Shown one piece after another: positions 1-7,671 of a stretch of 24,637 nucleotides of DNA. Source of the DNA: an uncultured Methylobacillus sp. (lineage in GTDB: Bacteria; Pseudomonadota; Gammaproteobacteria; Burkholderiales; Methylophilaceae); NCBI GenBank assembly GCA_946478865.1, contig CAMLDO010000031.1, positions 1-24,637 on the forward strand, given 5' to 3'. How positions within the stretch are numbered: the stretch's first letter is position 1; the number at the start of each line of letters is the position of its first letter. The position numbers were made by a program, and so were the translations under genes. The notes under the pieces were generated by a model, which had not been told where the DNA came from, made no database searches, and was given only the letters and a program-made list of their open reading frames with translations.

Positions 1-662
1 CCCCGAGCGAAGCGCTGGTCGGCTACGGCTATTTCGTCGACTGGAACCAGGAAGCGAAGGCGACCAATCCGGCCCCGTTCAACGAGACTTTCTCCAATCG
101 TACCTTGGGCCTGCGCGCCGACGGCGCCCATGCCATCAACCCCGAATGGAAGATGCTCTACACCGCCGAGTACGCCAAGCAGGACGACTACAAGGACGGT
201 AACGACAACATCGATTCGCATTACCTCAAGCTGGGCGGCGGCGCCCAGTACGGCACCTGGTATGCGCGTATCGATCATGAGGTGCTATCCAGCAATGACG
301 GGCGTTCCGCCTTCCAGACGCCGCTCGGCACCAACCACCTGTTCCAGGGCTGGGCCGACCTGTTCCTGGTGACGCCCAACCAAGGCATCAAGGACACTTT
401 TATTTCCTTTGGCGGCAAGGTGATGGATGTCCAGTTGACCGGCGAATACCACTGGATCGATTCGGACGAGGACTTCACCACGCCGGCCGGTGTCGGCACC
501 GGAGATCGGTACGGCAAGGAGCTGGACCTCGCGGCTGCCTATAACTACCAGAAGTGGATGGGCAAGGTGGAGTACGCCCGCTTCCAGGAAGACGACGTCT
601 ACAGCGCCGCCCGCAAGCGTGACACCGAAAAGCTGTGGCTGACCGTGATGTACACCTTCTGA
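1..662 (+). CDS. Outer-membrane porin, C-terminal part (5' end outside window)
   Basis: The reading frame is open from base 3 to the TGA at 660-662, so this is the C-terminal 219 or so residues of a longer protein. It shows alternating polar and aromatic residues typical of beta-strands of an outer-membrane barrel, for example segments around LKLGGGAQYGTWYARIDHEV and VQLTGEYHWID, and it ends in YTF, the C-terminal aromatic signal read by the BAM machinery. The style resembles the alginate-export/OprD-like porins that often stand beside denitrification or methylotrophy genes, but the substrate cannot be told. An internal ATG-less Leu/TTG at 105 is not a real start because the barrel pattern continues upstream of it. 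The next gene begins 11 bases after the stop, so they may be co-transcribed. Confidence 0.75.
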   Translation, partial: PSEALVGYGYFVDWNQEAKATNPAPFNETFSNRTLGLRADGAHAINPEWKMLYTAEYAKQDDYKDGNDNIDSHYLKLGGGAQYGTWYARIDHEVLSSNDGRSAFQTPLGTNHLFQGWADLFLVTPNQGIKDTFISFGGKVMDVQLTGEYHWIDSDEDFTTPAGVGTGDRYGKELDLAAAYNYQKWMGKVEYARFQEDDVYSAARKRDTEKLWLTVMYTF

Positions 663-673
663 GGAGCCGCGAC

Positions 674-1231
674 ATGTTCGATATCCCCGTACTCGGAATC
701 TGCGCTCAGGCAAGCGGGATGGGCAAGACCACGCTGATCGAAGCCGTCCTGCCGGAGCTTGCGACCTATGGGCTGAGAGTTTCCATCATCAAGCAGACGC
801 ACGCCGAATTCGATGTCGACCGGCCGGGCAAGGACAGCTATCGCCTGCGCGAGGTGGGCGCCGCGCAGGTGATGCTGAGTTCCGAGAACAGATGGGTGCT
901 CATGACGGAAATCAGGAGCGAACGGGAGGACGACCGCATGCTGGATATGGTGCGCCACCTCGATCCTGAGCTGGCGGATCTCGTCCTGGTGGAAGGCTTC
1001 CGCCATGCGCCCATCCCCAAGATCGAAGTCTTCCGCCCGTCATGCGGCAAATCGCTGCTGGCGCAGCAGGATGGCTGGGTCATCGCCGTGGCAAGCGACC
1101 TGCCCGTTGCCACAGCTCGCCCCGTGCTCGACTTGAACGCGCCCCGAGCCGTGGCGAAATTCATCGTGGAATGGTGGGCCAGGCAGCAAAGGCATGAAAA
1201 CAAGCGATTTTTGACGAAGGAGGTGTTATGA
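674..1231 (+). CDS. mobB: Molybdopterin-guanine dinucleotide biosynthesis adaptor MobB
   Basis: Predicted 185-residue P-loop GTPase that assists MobA in adding GMP to molybdopterin, forming the MGD cofactor of DMSO-reductase-family enzymes such as nitrate reductase. The Walker A loop is near the N-terminus (SGMGKTT, about residues 13-19). The family signature FDVDRPGKDSYRLREVGA follows (about residues 44-61), then LVLVEGFRHAPIPKIEVFR in the second half. The ATG at 674 is chosen because GAGGAG lies at 661-666 and the protein then starts directly at the nucleotide-binding strand; a longer frame begins at 635 inside the porin gene. Its TGA overlaps the ATG of the following cytochrome gene (ATGA). 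No molybdoenzyme gene is visible here, so the placement between a porin and a cytochrome is odd. Confidence 0.9.
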   Translation: MFDIPVLGICAQASGMGKTTLIEAVLPELATYGLRVSIIKQTHAEFDVDRPGKDSYRLREVGAAQVMLSSENRWVLMTEIRSEREDDRMLDMVRHLDPELADLVLVEGFRHAPIPKIEVFRPSCGKSLLAQQDGWVIAVASDLPVATARPVLDLNAPRAVAKFIVEWWARQQRHENKRFLTKEVL

Positions 1232-1752
1232 AAGGCAGTTTGGCAGTCGGGAAGAGAACGCTGGTGGTATCCATGCTCGCAGGTGCGGGGCTCATGCCGT
1301 TTGAAGCGAACGCGGAATGCAAGTTCGAGTCGATCAGGGCGGGCAATCAGCCCTTCGAGGTCAAGCCGACGGAGAGCGATACTCCGGAGGCAAAACAATT
1401 CCTGAAGACCTGCATCAATCCCTACACCAAGCTGTATGTGGCCGATCCGGAGAAGGCCAAGGCCGGCAAGAAGAAGTTCGGTTTCTGGTCCTGCACCCAA
1501 TGCCACGGCGGTAATGCCGGCGGCCAGACCGGCCCCAGCATTCTGGACGATACCTGGCAATACGCAAGAATCGTGACCGACAAAGGCATGTTCGAAATCA
1601 TCGCAGGCGGTTCAGACGCGGGGATGCCGGCCTGGCACCAGCAGGTGGGAGGCAATCCCGAACTGATGCCGACGGACGATATCCTCAAGATCATCGGCTG
1701 GCTGCGTGCGAGCTATCAGGGCAAGGACCCTGAAAAACCCTGGCTGCAATAA
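1228..1752 (+). CDS. Periplasmic cytochrome c, cytochrome cL (MxaG/XoxG)-like
   Basis: 174-residue mono-haem cytochrome c. It has an N-terminal Sec signal ending about ANA-E (residues 1-29) and one haem motif CTQCH (about residues 90-94). GMPAW (about residues 135-139) probably supplies the methionine axial ligand. The stretch after the haem (GGxxGQTGPSILDDTWQY) and the ending GKDPEKPWL resemble cytochrome cL, the specific electron acceptor of PQQ methanol dehydrogenases (MxaG, or XoxG for lanthanide enzymes). The ATG overlaps the mobB stop, and a strong AAGGAGG lies at 1217-1223. A xoxF-type gene stands about 0.9 kb away on the opposite strand, so this is probably its electron acceptor. The family call is good; the partnership is inference from proximity. 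Confidence 0.8.
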   Translation: MKGSLAVGKRTLVVSMLAGAGLMPFEANAECKFESIRAGNQPFEVKPTESDTPEAKQFLKTCINPYTKLYVADPEKAKAGKKKFGFWSCTQCHGGNAGGQTGPSILDDTWQYARIVTDKGMFEIIAGGSDAGMPAWHQQVGGNPELMPTDDILKIIGWLRASYQGKDPEKPWLQ

Positions 1753-1769
1753 CGGTCATCACTCTAGGG

Positions 1770-1797
1770 AAACGGCTGCCTCGGTGGCCGTTTTTTT
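1770..1797 (+). terminator. Rho-independent terminator after the cytochrome c gene
   Basis: AAACGGC (1770-1776) pairs with GCCGTTT (1787-1793) around a 10-base loop and runs into a T-tract at 1791-1797. It lies 18 bases after the cytochrome stop and ends the porin-mobB-cytochrome run. Confidence 0.85.
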
Positions 1798-1906
1798 ATG
1801 CCTCGTCATGTGGGTACCTCGCTTCGACACACAGCAAGACCAGCGCCGCCGGAGCGGCTGTAACGGGAAAGGGCAGTGCCCGACTCCTGCGGGAAAGCGT
1901 GCCGTG

Positions 1907-2149
1907 TCAGGCCGGCGCTGTATGCAGCGCCGCGTTCAACGCATCCACGACCTCGGCCCAGTCGCCGTCATCCTGTACCGCTTCGCGCAGGAAACTTGCT
2001 TGCGCGGGAGTCCAGAACGGCGCGTCATGCAGGGCGAGGGCATGCGGGAGTGGGGCATGGGTTTCCAGAAACAGGCAAATCTGCTCGGGCCGGCTATCAA
2101 GCCCGAGTTGTTCAAAAAGCGCCTGAAATGAATGAAACTGGTATTCCAT
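1907..2149 (-). CDS. DUF2789 family protein
   Basis: 80-residue soluble protein matching my recollection of the DUF2789 family. It opens with a short helix (FQALFEQLGLDS), then LETHAPLP, then the strongly conserved centre DAPFWTPAQASFLREAVQDDGDWAEVVDALNAAL cut here at about residues 42-75. The function of this family is not known. It is acidic, has no signal peptide and no membrane segment. It lies convergent to the cytochrome gene and downstream of another small minus-strand gene with a gap of about 50 bases, so the two may be co-transcribed. Confidence 0.75.
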   Translation of the reverse strand: MEYQFHSFQALFEQLGLDSRPEQICLFLETHAPLPHALALHDAPFWTPAQASFLREAVQDDGDWAEVVDALNAALHTAPA

Positions 2150-2199
2150 GATGGATCAGTATAGCGCTTCGGCTGCTCAAGAGCATTGAGGCATTCGGG

Positions 2200-2460
2200 T
2201 TAATCCGTAGGGACGACAGGCTCATAGATAGGCTCGCACGCCAGCAAACGCAAACCATCCGGGCCGCTTTCAAAAATGCGCCTGTCTTCGGTCGCAGCAA
2301 GCAATTCCGCGAAATATCCTTGTTCGGGAGAAAAGCGGGATAGCACGTCCTGGATAGCCTCATGCGCCCATGGGCTGTCGACATCGACGCGACACCAGAG
2401 GCGGTTGTTCTTCCAAACATTGACGCGGTACTGTTTATGCATGATCGCCGGAATATCCAT
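2200..2460 (-). CDS. Small conserved-looking protein of unknown function
   Basis: Open frame of 86 residues that I do not recognise. Two starts are possible: the first ATG at 2460 or the second at 2442 (MHKQYRVNVWKNNRLWCRV), which looks more natural because the basic, aromatic N-terminus begins there; neither has a clear ribosome site. The composition is that of a real protein: a beta-like start, then an amphipathic stretch (SPWAHEAIQDVLSRFSPEQGYFAELLAA), then ERRIF-like and LRLLACEPIYEPV strands. No signal peptide or membrane segment is seen. It lies just upstream of the DUF2789 gene on the same strand. No function is proposed. Confidence 0.55.
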   Translation of the reverse strand: MDIPAIMHKQYRVNVWKNNRLWCRVDVDSPWAHEAIQDVLSRFSPEQGYFAELLAATEDRRIFESGPDGLRLLACEPIYEPVVPTD

Positions 2461-2536
2461 TCATGAGCTTTTCTCAGTCCTCGACCTTGGCCGGCCTGGA
2501 ATTTTCTGCGAATGCATTGAAATACTCCCAAGAAAA

Positions 2537-2558
2537 CCCCCTCCGGTTAGGGAGGGGG
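2537..2558. repeat. G/C-tract inverted repeat, possible dispersed repeat
   Basis: CCCCCTCC (2537-2544) and GGAGGGGG (2551-2558) form a perfect 8-bp stem with a 6-base loop in the 202-base gene-free stretch 2461-2662. Such CCCTCC/GGAGGG palindromes are often dispersed repeats in betaproteobacterial genomes; copy number cannot be judged from one window. Confidence 0.45.
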
Positions 2559-2604
2559 TGAGGGTCAAACCTCCGAGCATGGAGATTCAACATGGAGCCT
2601 GATT

Positions 2605-2645
2605 GCCCGGCCGGCCGAACTCGGCATGGAAACGGCCGGCCGGGC
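2605..2645 (-). terminator. Strong hairpin 3' of the xoxF-type gene
   Basis: GCCCGGCCGGCCG (2605-2617) pairs perfectly with CGGCCGGCCGGGC (2633-2645), a 13-bp GC stem with a 15-base loop. It begins 18 bases past the stop of the methanol dehydrogenase gene. No T-tract follows on the minus strand, so it may stabilise the abundant mRNA as much as terminate it. Confidence 0.6.
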
Positions 2646-2662
2646 TGTTGCTACATACTTCT

Positions 2663-4540
2663 TTACAGGGCGAACACGTTCAATGCACCGCCGCCAGGAG
2701 CAGCGTTGTACTTGGCCAGATCCTTGTAGCCGCCAGCAGCACCGAGTGCGTCGGTGTCGTTGGTCAGACCCAGGTTCATCGCCACGCCAGCCCAGCCGCC
2801 GATACCGGACAGCACGCCAACGTATTGCTTACCCTTGTGGCCGTAGGTGAAGGCATTGCCGATCACGCCGGAACCAACCTGGAACTTCCACAGTTCCTTG
2901 CCGTTCTTCGCGTCAACAGCCTTGAACCAACGATCCAGGGTGCCGTAGAACACGATGTCAGATGCGGTAACCAGAGAACCACCCCACGCGGAGAACTTCT
3001 CCTTGTTGTACCACACTGCCTTGCCCTTCAGCGGATCCCAAGCTTCGAAGCCACCCATCACGCCGTCCGGACCTGCGAACATGGTCAGGGTAGCGCCAAC
3101 CCACGGTTGACCAGCAACGTACTTGGACTCAACCGGCTCGTAAGTCATGCAAACGTGGTTGAGCGGGATGTACATCAGGCCAGTCTTCGGCGAGTAGGAA
3201 GCCGGTTGTTGGTCCTTCACACCCAGAGCTGCCGGGCAGATACCCTTGGCGTTGTAGTCCTGGTGAGTGGAGTACTTGCCATCCTTAGCCGGCACGCCGG
3301 ACTTCATGTCAACGTGGGTAGCCCAGTTGATGAAGGGGTGAGCCTTTTCGGCAACGACCAGGGAACCGTTGGAAGCGTCGAACGTGTAGTTGAAGCCGTT
3401 ACGGTCGGTGTGGAAAGCGTACTTCTTGCCACCCTTGTCGAACAGGATCACTTCGTTGATGCCGTCATAGTCCCACTCGTCGTGCGGGGTCATTTGGTAG
3501 CCCCACTTGGCGATACCGGTGTCCACGTCACGAGCGAAGATGGTCATGGACCACTTGTTGTCGCCAGGACGCACGTCCGGGTTCCATACGGACGGGTTAC
3601 CGGTGCCGTAGTAAACCAGGTTGGACTTCGGATCGTACGGCCACCAGCCCCAAACGGAGCCACCGCCGTGTTGCCAGCCGTCCTTGACCGCTTGCGGCTT
3701 CAGCCAGGTCTTGACGCCCAGATCGGTTTCCGGGAACTTCAGTTGGTCCTTGGACAGGGCCTTGAAGGAACCGCCTTGCTTGTTGCCACCAGCCACGTCT
3801 TGGTAGACGGACAGAGCGGAGTAGTGCGGATTGTCCTTGTTGAAGTCCTTGCCGATCAGCACTTCGCTATCCGGGCCGGTGCTGTAGGCGCGCCATGCCA
3901 GCGAACCATCCTTGAGGTTGTAGGCGGACATATAGCAGCGAACGCCGAACTCAGCGCCGGAGCAGCCGACCAGCACCTTGTCCTTGATGACATGCGAAGC
4001 CGTGGTGGTTGTGGCGCCGACCTTGGGATCGACAACCTTGGTATCCCAAACCTTGGCGCCGGTTTTTGCATCGAGGGCGACCAGAGTACCGTCGTTCTGC
4101 GTCAACAGGATTTTGCCATCACCAAAACCCAGACCGCGGCTCACGTTGTCGCAGCACAGAACCGCCTGAACGGACGGATCCTGCTTCGGGAAGTAGGACC
4201 AGACGATCTTCTGGTTGTCGCTCAGATCCAGCGCATACACGTTGTTCGGAAACGCGGTGTGCACATACAGCATGTTGCCGACCACGACCGGCGAGCCTTC
4301 ATGACCGCGATTGACGCCGGTAGCGAAGGTCCATGCCATCTTCAGGTTCTTGACGTTGCCCTTGTTGATTTGCGACAGCTTGCTGTAGGCCTGGTTGTTA
4401 TGCTGGCCGCGCGGATGCGCCCAGTTGTTGGCATCGGCCATCGCTTTTTCCTGGTCTGGCGCAGCTGTTGCCGCCAGCGGGGCGGCGAGGGTCAAGCCAG
4501 CGGCCAGGCCAATGATCAGATCCCTTTTTTTCACGTTCAT
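2663..4540 (-). CDS. xoxF: PQQ-dependent methanol dehydrogenase, lanthanide-type (XoxF-like)
   Basis: 625-residue periplasmic quinoprotein predicted to oxidise methanol (possibly to formate) and pass electrons to a cytochrome cL. It has a Sec signal (residues 1 to about 27, ending ATA-A) and an eight-bladed propeller rich in W-docking motifs (for example GTLVALDAKTGAKVW). The adjacent cysteines C129-C130 that cap PQQ are present. Metal and active-site residues are E197, N315 and D357, with the extra aspartate D359 (DEWDYDG) that marks lanthanide enzymes; calcium MxaF has Ala there. R380 (HTDRNGF) is the likely catalytic arginine. GGAG lies 8 bases before the ATG at 4540. Compared with common XoxF sequences, residues about 241-273 look like an insertion, and C193/C202 flank the metal glutamate. 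No xoxJ or mxaI is seen nearby. XoxF clade not assigned. Confidence 0.9.
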   Translation of the reverse strand: MNVKKRDLIIGLAAGLTLAAPLAATAAPDQEKAMADANNWAHPRGQHNNQAYSKLSQINKGNVKNLKMAWTFATGVNRGHEGSPVVVGNMLYVHTAFPNNVYALDLSDNQKIVWSYFPKQDPSVQAVLCCDNVSRGLGFGDGKILLTQNDGTLVALDAKTGAKVWDTKVVDPKVGATTTTASHVIKDKVLVGCSGAEFGVRCYMSAYNLKDGSLAWRAYSTGPDSEVLIGKDFNKDNPHYSALSVYQDVAGGNKQGGSFKALSKDQLKFPETDLGVKTWLKPQAVKDGWQHGGGSVWGWWPYDPKSNLVYYGTGNPSVWNPDVRPGDNKWSMTIFARDVDTGIAKWGYQMTPHDEWDYDGINEVILFDKGGKKYAFHTDRNGFNYTFDASNGSLVVAEKAHPFINWATHVDMKSGVPAKDGKYSTHQDYNAKGICPAALGVKDQQPASYSPKTGLMYIPLNHVCMTYEPVESKYVAGQPWVGATLTMFAGPDGVMGGFEAWDPLKGKAVWYNKEKFSAWGGSLVTASDIVFYGTLDRWFKAVDAKNGKELWKFQVGSGVIGNAFTYGHKGKQYVGVLSGIGGWAGVAMNLGLTNDTDALGAAGGYKDLAKYNAAPGGGALNVFAL

Positions 4541-4854
4541 CTCGATTTCTCCATAGTGTTTGACTGCTTGTGAGCAGGGCTCCGCATCGCCTTTGAAAAC
4601 ATGCGCGCGGCATGCGTGAGCCACTCCCGTTACCTGCATGCTTGCCGAAGGTTGGATGCAATAAGGAGATGCTGTCCCCGGATTGTTGGCCCAATGCCGG
4701 GAACATGCCTCTCCAGCAGGCGAAGTCACTGTAACCAAGTCGAGTCCGGTCAAAATCCTCCTGATTTGAAAACATGGATGGTCCAGGGCATGGAATTTCG
4801 AGTGCTGTGTTAAGTTAGGCCATCCGCATCAAGGGCCAGATCAAGGGGAGGGCT
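4541..4854. promoter_or_regulatory. Divergent xoxF / mocR intergenic region
   Basis: 314 gene-free bases between divergent starts, so it must hold the promoters of both genes. CATGGA occurs as a direct repeat at 4773-4778 and 4789-4794 on either side of TGGTCCAG (4779-4786), and again at 4865-4870 just inside the regulator gene. MocR proteins commonly bind direct repeats near their own start, so this is a candidate operator. I see no convincing sigma-70 hexamer pair. Confidence 0.4.
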
Positions 4855-6333
4855 ATGCTGCGTCCATGGAAGCTCAAGGTAGACATCCGGCGCGATGCTG
4901 GCACGGCGATCTATCTGCAAATCGCACAACGTGTCATCGATGAAATAAAGCGAGGAAGACTGGTACCTGGCACCGCATTGCCAGGCACGCGCGAATTGGC
5001 GGAGGATCTGGGCATCAACCGCAAGACCGTTGTGCTGGCATATGACGAACTGGTGGCGCAAGGCTGGTTATCGGCCGAGGGGAAGCGAGGCACTTTCGTC
5101 TCTTCGGCCATTCCCGCACTGGACGAGGTTTTTCCGGCATCAGCCCCGCCAGTTGCCAGAAACGAAGTGCCAAGGTACGCCCTCTACGGAGCAGAAATGC
5201 CCGCCGATGTGCCGCAGGCGCGCGACATGCTTGATTTCGGGGACGGCGTTCCCGATACCCGGCTCATCCCTTACGAGATCATCTCGCGCGCTTTCCGCCA
5301 CGCGCTGATCGTCTCCGCACGCGCCAACCGGTTGGGTTACGGCGATCCGCGCGGCACGCCGGCGCTGCGCGAGGCCATTGTGTCCATGGTCAATATGGAA
5401 CGCGGGCTGAACGCAAGCCTGCAAAATGTCTGCACGGTGCGCGGCAGCCAGATGGGCATATTTCTCGCTGCACGCCTGCTGGCGCGGCAAGGCGATGCCG
5501 TGGTGATGGAGGAGTTGAGTTATCCGCCGGCCAGGGAGGCGTTCCGGGCATGTGGCGCCGAGGTGTTGAGTGTCGGCCAGGATGCTCAGGGGCTACGGGT
5601 GGACGAACTGGAGGCCATTTGCCGCCGCCGACGCATTCGCGCTGTCTATGTGACGCCGCACCATCAGTTTCCGACCACCGCGATGATGTCGGCGGACCGC
5701 AGGCTCAAGCTCCTGATGCTCGCCGAGCAATACGATTTCGCGATCGTCGAGGACGATTACGACCACGAATTCCACTTCTCGCATCATCCGGTCATGCCGC
5801 TTGCCAGTCTGGATCGCTGGGGGCGGGTGATTTACGTCGGCTCGCTGTCCAAGGTGCTGGCGCCGGGCTTGCGAGTGGGCTACCTGATCGCACCGGCCAG
5901 GGTCATCGACCGCTGCGCGTCGGAAATCATGCTGATCGACCGCCAGGGCAATGCGGTGACCGAGCTGGCGGCGGCAGAGTTACTGAATTCCGGCGAGGTG
6001 AGGCGCCATGTCCGCCGTACGCTCAAGACGTATAACGAACGCCGAGCCGTCGCAGGCGAGCTGGTCGCGAAAGAACTGGGATGGGCGATGAGATTTGACT
6101 TACCGGATGGTGGGCTCGCCTTGTGGCTGCGTCTCGACGAACGCTATGACATCGACCGGCTGGTACGCGATGCAGCCAGCCTGAACGTGCGCATATTGTC
6201 CGGCGCGGAGTTCTCCGACTCTGCCCGCTCCATCCCAGCGATCCGGCTGGGATACGGTAGCCTGGACCAGGGGGAGCTGGCAATCGGGATTCAGCGATTG
6301 AGTCGTGCGCTTCGGATGCAGGTGTCCTCCTAA
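4855..6333 (+). CDS. MocR/PdxR-type transcriptional regulator (GntR HTH + aminotransferase-like domain)
   Basis: 492-residue regulator with an N-terminal GntR winged helix (about residues 13-80; PGTRELAEDLGINRKTVVLA as recognition region, then GTFV). It is fused to a fold-type I aminotransferase-like domain (about 115-485). The PLP lysine is K333 in GSLSKVLAPGLRVGYL, and VEDDYDHEF supplies the aspartate that contacts the PLP ring nitrogen, so PLP binding looks intact. AAGGGGAGG at 4843-4851 supports the ATG at 4855. It is divergent from the xoxF-type gene, and MocR regulators usually control the divergent neighbour, so it may regulate methanol dehydrogenase. The effector is unknown; no pdxS/T, gab or tau genes are nearby to suggest a known subgroup. 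It converges on nosL with a 16-base gap and no evident terminator. Confidence 0.88.
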   Translation: MLRPWKLKVDIRRDAGTAIYLQIAQRVIDEIKRGRLVPGTALPGTRELAEDLGINRKTVVLAYDELVAQGWLSAEGKRGTFVSSAIPALDEVFPASAPPVARNEVPRYALYGAEMPADVPQARDMLDFGDGVPDTRLIPYEIISRAFRHALIVSARANRLGYGDPRGTPALREAIVSMVNMERGLNASLQNVCTVRGSQMGIFLAARLLARQGDAVVMEELSYPPAREAFRACGAEVLSVGQDAQGLRVDELEAICRRRRIRAVYVTPHHQFPTTAMMSADRRLKLLMLAEQYDFAIVEDDYDHEFHFSHHPVMPLASLDRWGRVIYVGSLSKVLAPGLRVGYLIAPARVIDRCASEIMLIDRQGNAVTELAAAELLNSGEVRRHVRRTLKTYNERRAVAGELVAKELGWAMRFDLPDGGLALWLRLDERYDIDRLVRDAASLNVRILSGAEFSDSARSIPAIRLGYGSLDQGELAIGIQRLSRALRMQVSS

Positions 6334-6349
6334 GCCATGGATCGCAAGG

Positions 6350-6856
6350 TCACATGTGCTCGTCGTGTCCCGCGCCGCCTGTGAGGTCTACCATTTCAGG
6401 CGTTACCTCCTCGAATTTCACTACTTTTCCGCCATACTGACCGGCGAAGCTTGCCGCTGCCTGCTGCTCGGCAAACGTGCCGATGGTCGGCCCCATCGAG
6501 CCATGTCGGCTGCTGCCGACCACGAACCAGGCTTTCTTGGCATCGATCCAGTTGGCTTCGGGCTTTTCCCAGTCCGCCTTGCCCATGTCCTGGGTAAAGA
6601 TGGCGGTAATGCGCTTCTGCTGTTCCGGTTGCAGGTAGATCGAGAACATTTCCGTCGTGTCGCAGAAGAAATCCGGCTCTCCGCTGGCATAGTGAATCTG
6701 GCCCTTGGGACCGGGGAAGTCGGCCAGGATCATGCCGTCCAGAGAGCAGGCTGTGCCCGACTGGATGGCGAGCGGCTGAAGGGCGGCTTCGGGCTTGCTG
6801 CAGGCGGCCAATGCGGCGGTCAGGGAAAGCGCGATGGCAAGGCGGGTCAGTGTCAT
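6350..6856 (-). CDS. nosL: NosL copper-chaperone lipoprotein
   Basis: 168-residue lipoprotein that delivers Cu(I) for assembly of the copper centres of nitrous oxide reductase. The lipobox LAAC gives a lipidated cysteine at about residue 19. The NosL core follows: ACSLDGMIL, DFPGPKGQIHYASGEPDFFCDTTEMF and FVVGSSRHGSMGP; Cys/Met/His residues in this core are the likely copper ligands. The start at 6856 is chosen because its ATG overlaps the nosY stop (ATGA) and GGAG sits 6 bases upstream; an in-frame ATG at 6868 is less likely. It is the last gene of the nos run. A His/Asp/Met-rich tail (GHDEHM) may add metal affinity. Confidence 0.92.
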   Translation of the reverse strand: MTLTRLAIALSLTAALAACSKPEAALQPLAIQSGTACSLDGMILADFPGPKGQIHYASGEPDFFCDTTEMFSIYLQPEQQKRITAIFTQDMGKADWEKPEANWIDAKKAWFVVGSSRHGSMGPTIGTFAEQQAAASFAGQYGGKVVKFEEVTPEMVDLTGGAGHDEHM

Positions 6857-7668
6857 TTGAATCTCCATTGGGCAATAGCGAGCGGGGCGGCGATCCAGGC
6901 GATCATCATGCTTCCCAGCAGCCAGGGGTTGGACAGGCTGGCCGGAAACACCGTGGCCAATCCGTAAAACGTTTTCAGGTCTTCCATGTTGAAGATGTTC
7001 AGCAGGCGGAATATGTCCGCCGGGTTGAGCAGCAGCAGGAGAGGGAACAGCGCTTCGCCGAAAACTCCTCCCGACAACACCAGCACGCCAAGCAAGGCCA
7101 GGTCGTACACCAGCACGAACAGGAACCATACGGCAATCGCTGCGCCGCTGGCCCGGGCTCGGTCTCGCGCGATTACCGAGACCATGACGGCAAGGCTGAG
7201 GAACACCATGCCGAGCAGGATTGCGCTCAGCATGAAGCCTGCGTAGTGATAAAGCGCCGAAGTATCCGTCTGGGTGGCGAGCAGCAGTCCGGCCAGCCCG
7301 AATCCCAGCAGGGTGGAGCAGGCGAGCGCCAGCGACAGGCCGGAAAACTTGCCCAGCAGCAGTTCCATTCGCGTGATCGGCATGGAGAGCAGCAAATCGA
7401 GCGAGCCGCGCTCGCGCTCGCCGACGATGGCGTCGTAGCCCAGGATCAGCGCGATCAGCGGGATCAGGTAGATGACGAGACTGACCAGGCTGGCGATGGT
7501 GAATTCGATGTTGCGGAATCCGACTTCGCCCTGCTGTGCCGCGCCGAAGTAGGTAATGGCAAGCGCGAACAGCGTGAAGATGACCGCGACAGCGATCACC
7601 CAGCGATTGCGGATGCGGTCGCGGAATTCCTTGGCGGCGATGGTGCGAATCTGTGCGAATTCGATCAT
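6853..7668 (-). CDS. nosY: NosY, ABC transporter permease for Nos maturation
   Basis: 271-residue inner-membrane protein with about six hydrophobic spans: around 25-45, 60-80, 110-130, 140-165, 175-200 and 240-262. It has the ABC-2 permease sequence GERERGSLDLLLSMPITR between the second and third spans. With the ATPase NosF and periplasmic NosD it forms the NosDFY complex, which supports assembly of the CuZ site of NosZ, probably by handling a sulfur species or NosL-bound copper. It starts 3 bases after the nosF stop and its stop overlaps the nosL start. Length and order fit the family. Confidence 0.92.
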   Translation of the reverse strand: MIEFAQIRTIAAKEFRDRIRNRWVIAVAVIFTLFALAITYFGAAQQGEVGFRNIEFTIASLVSLVIYLIPLIALILGYDAIVGERERGSLDLLLSMPITRMELLLGKFSGLSLALACSTLLGFGLAGLLLATQTDTSALYHYAGFMLSAILLGMVFLSLAVMVSVIARDRARASGAAIAVWFLFVLVYDLALLGVLVLSGGVFGEALFPLLLLLNPADIFRLLNIFNMEDLKTFYGLATVFPASLSNPWLLGSMMIAWIAAPLAIAQWRFK

Positions 7669-7671
7669 GGC

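Noticed and set aside
1798..1906. Hairpin-rich stretch that recalls parts of a cobalamin riboswitch
   Set aside because: The box and the paired core needed for that riboswitch are not present together, and no gene follows on the same strand.
2603..4573. A 656-codon open frame on the + strand opposite the methanol dehydrogenase
   Set aside because: It lies wholly antisense to a well-matched xoxF-type gene and has no recognisable protein features; it results from codon bias of the real gene.
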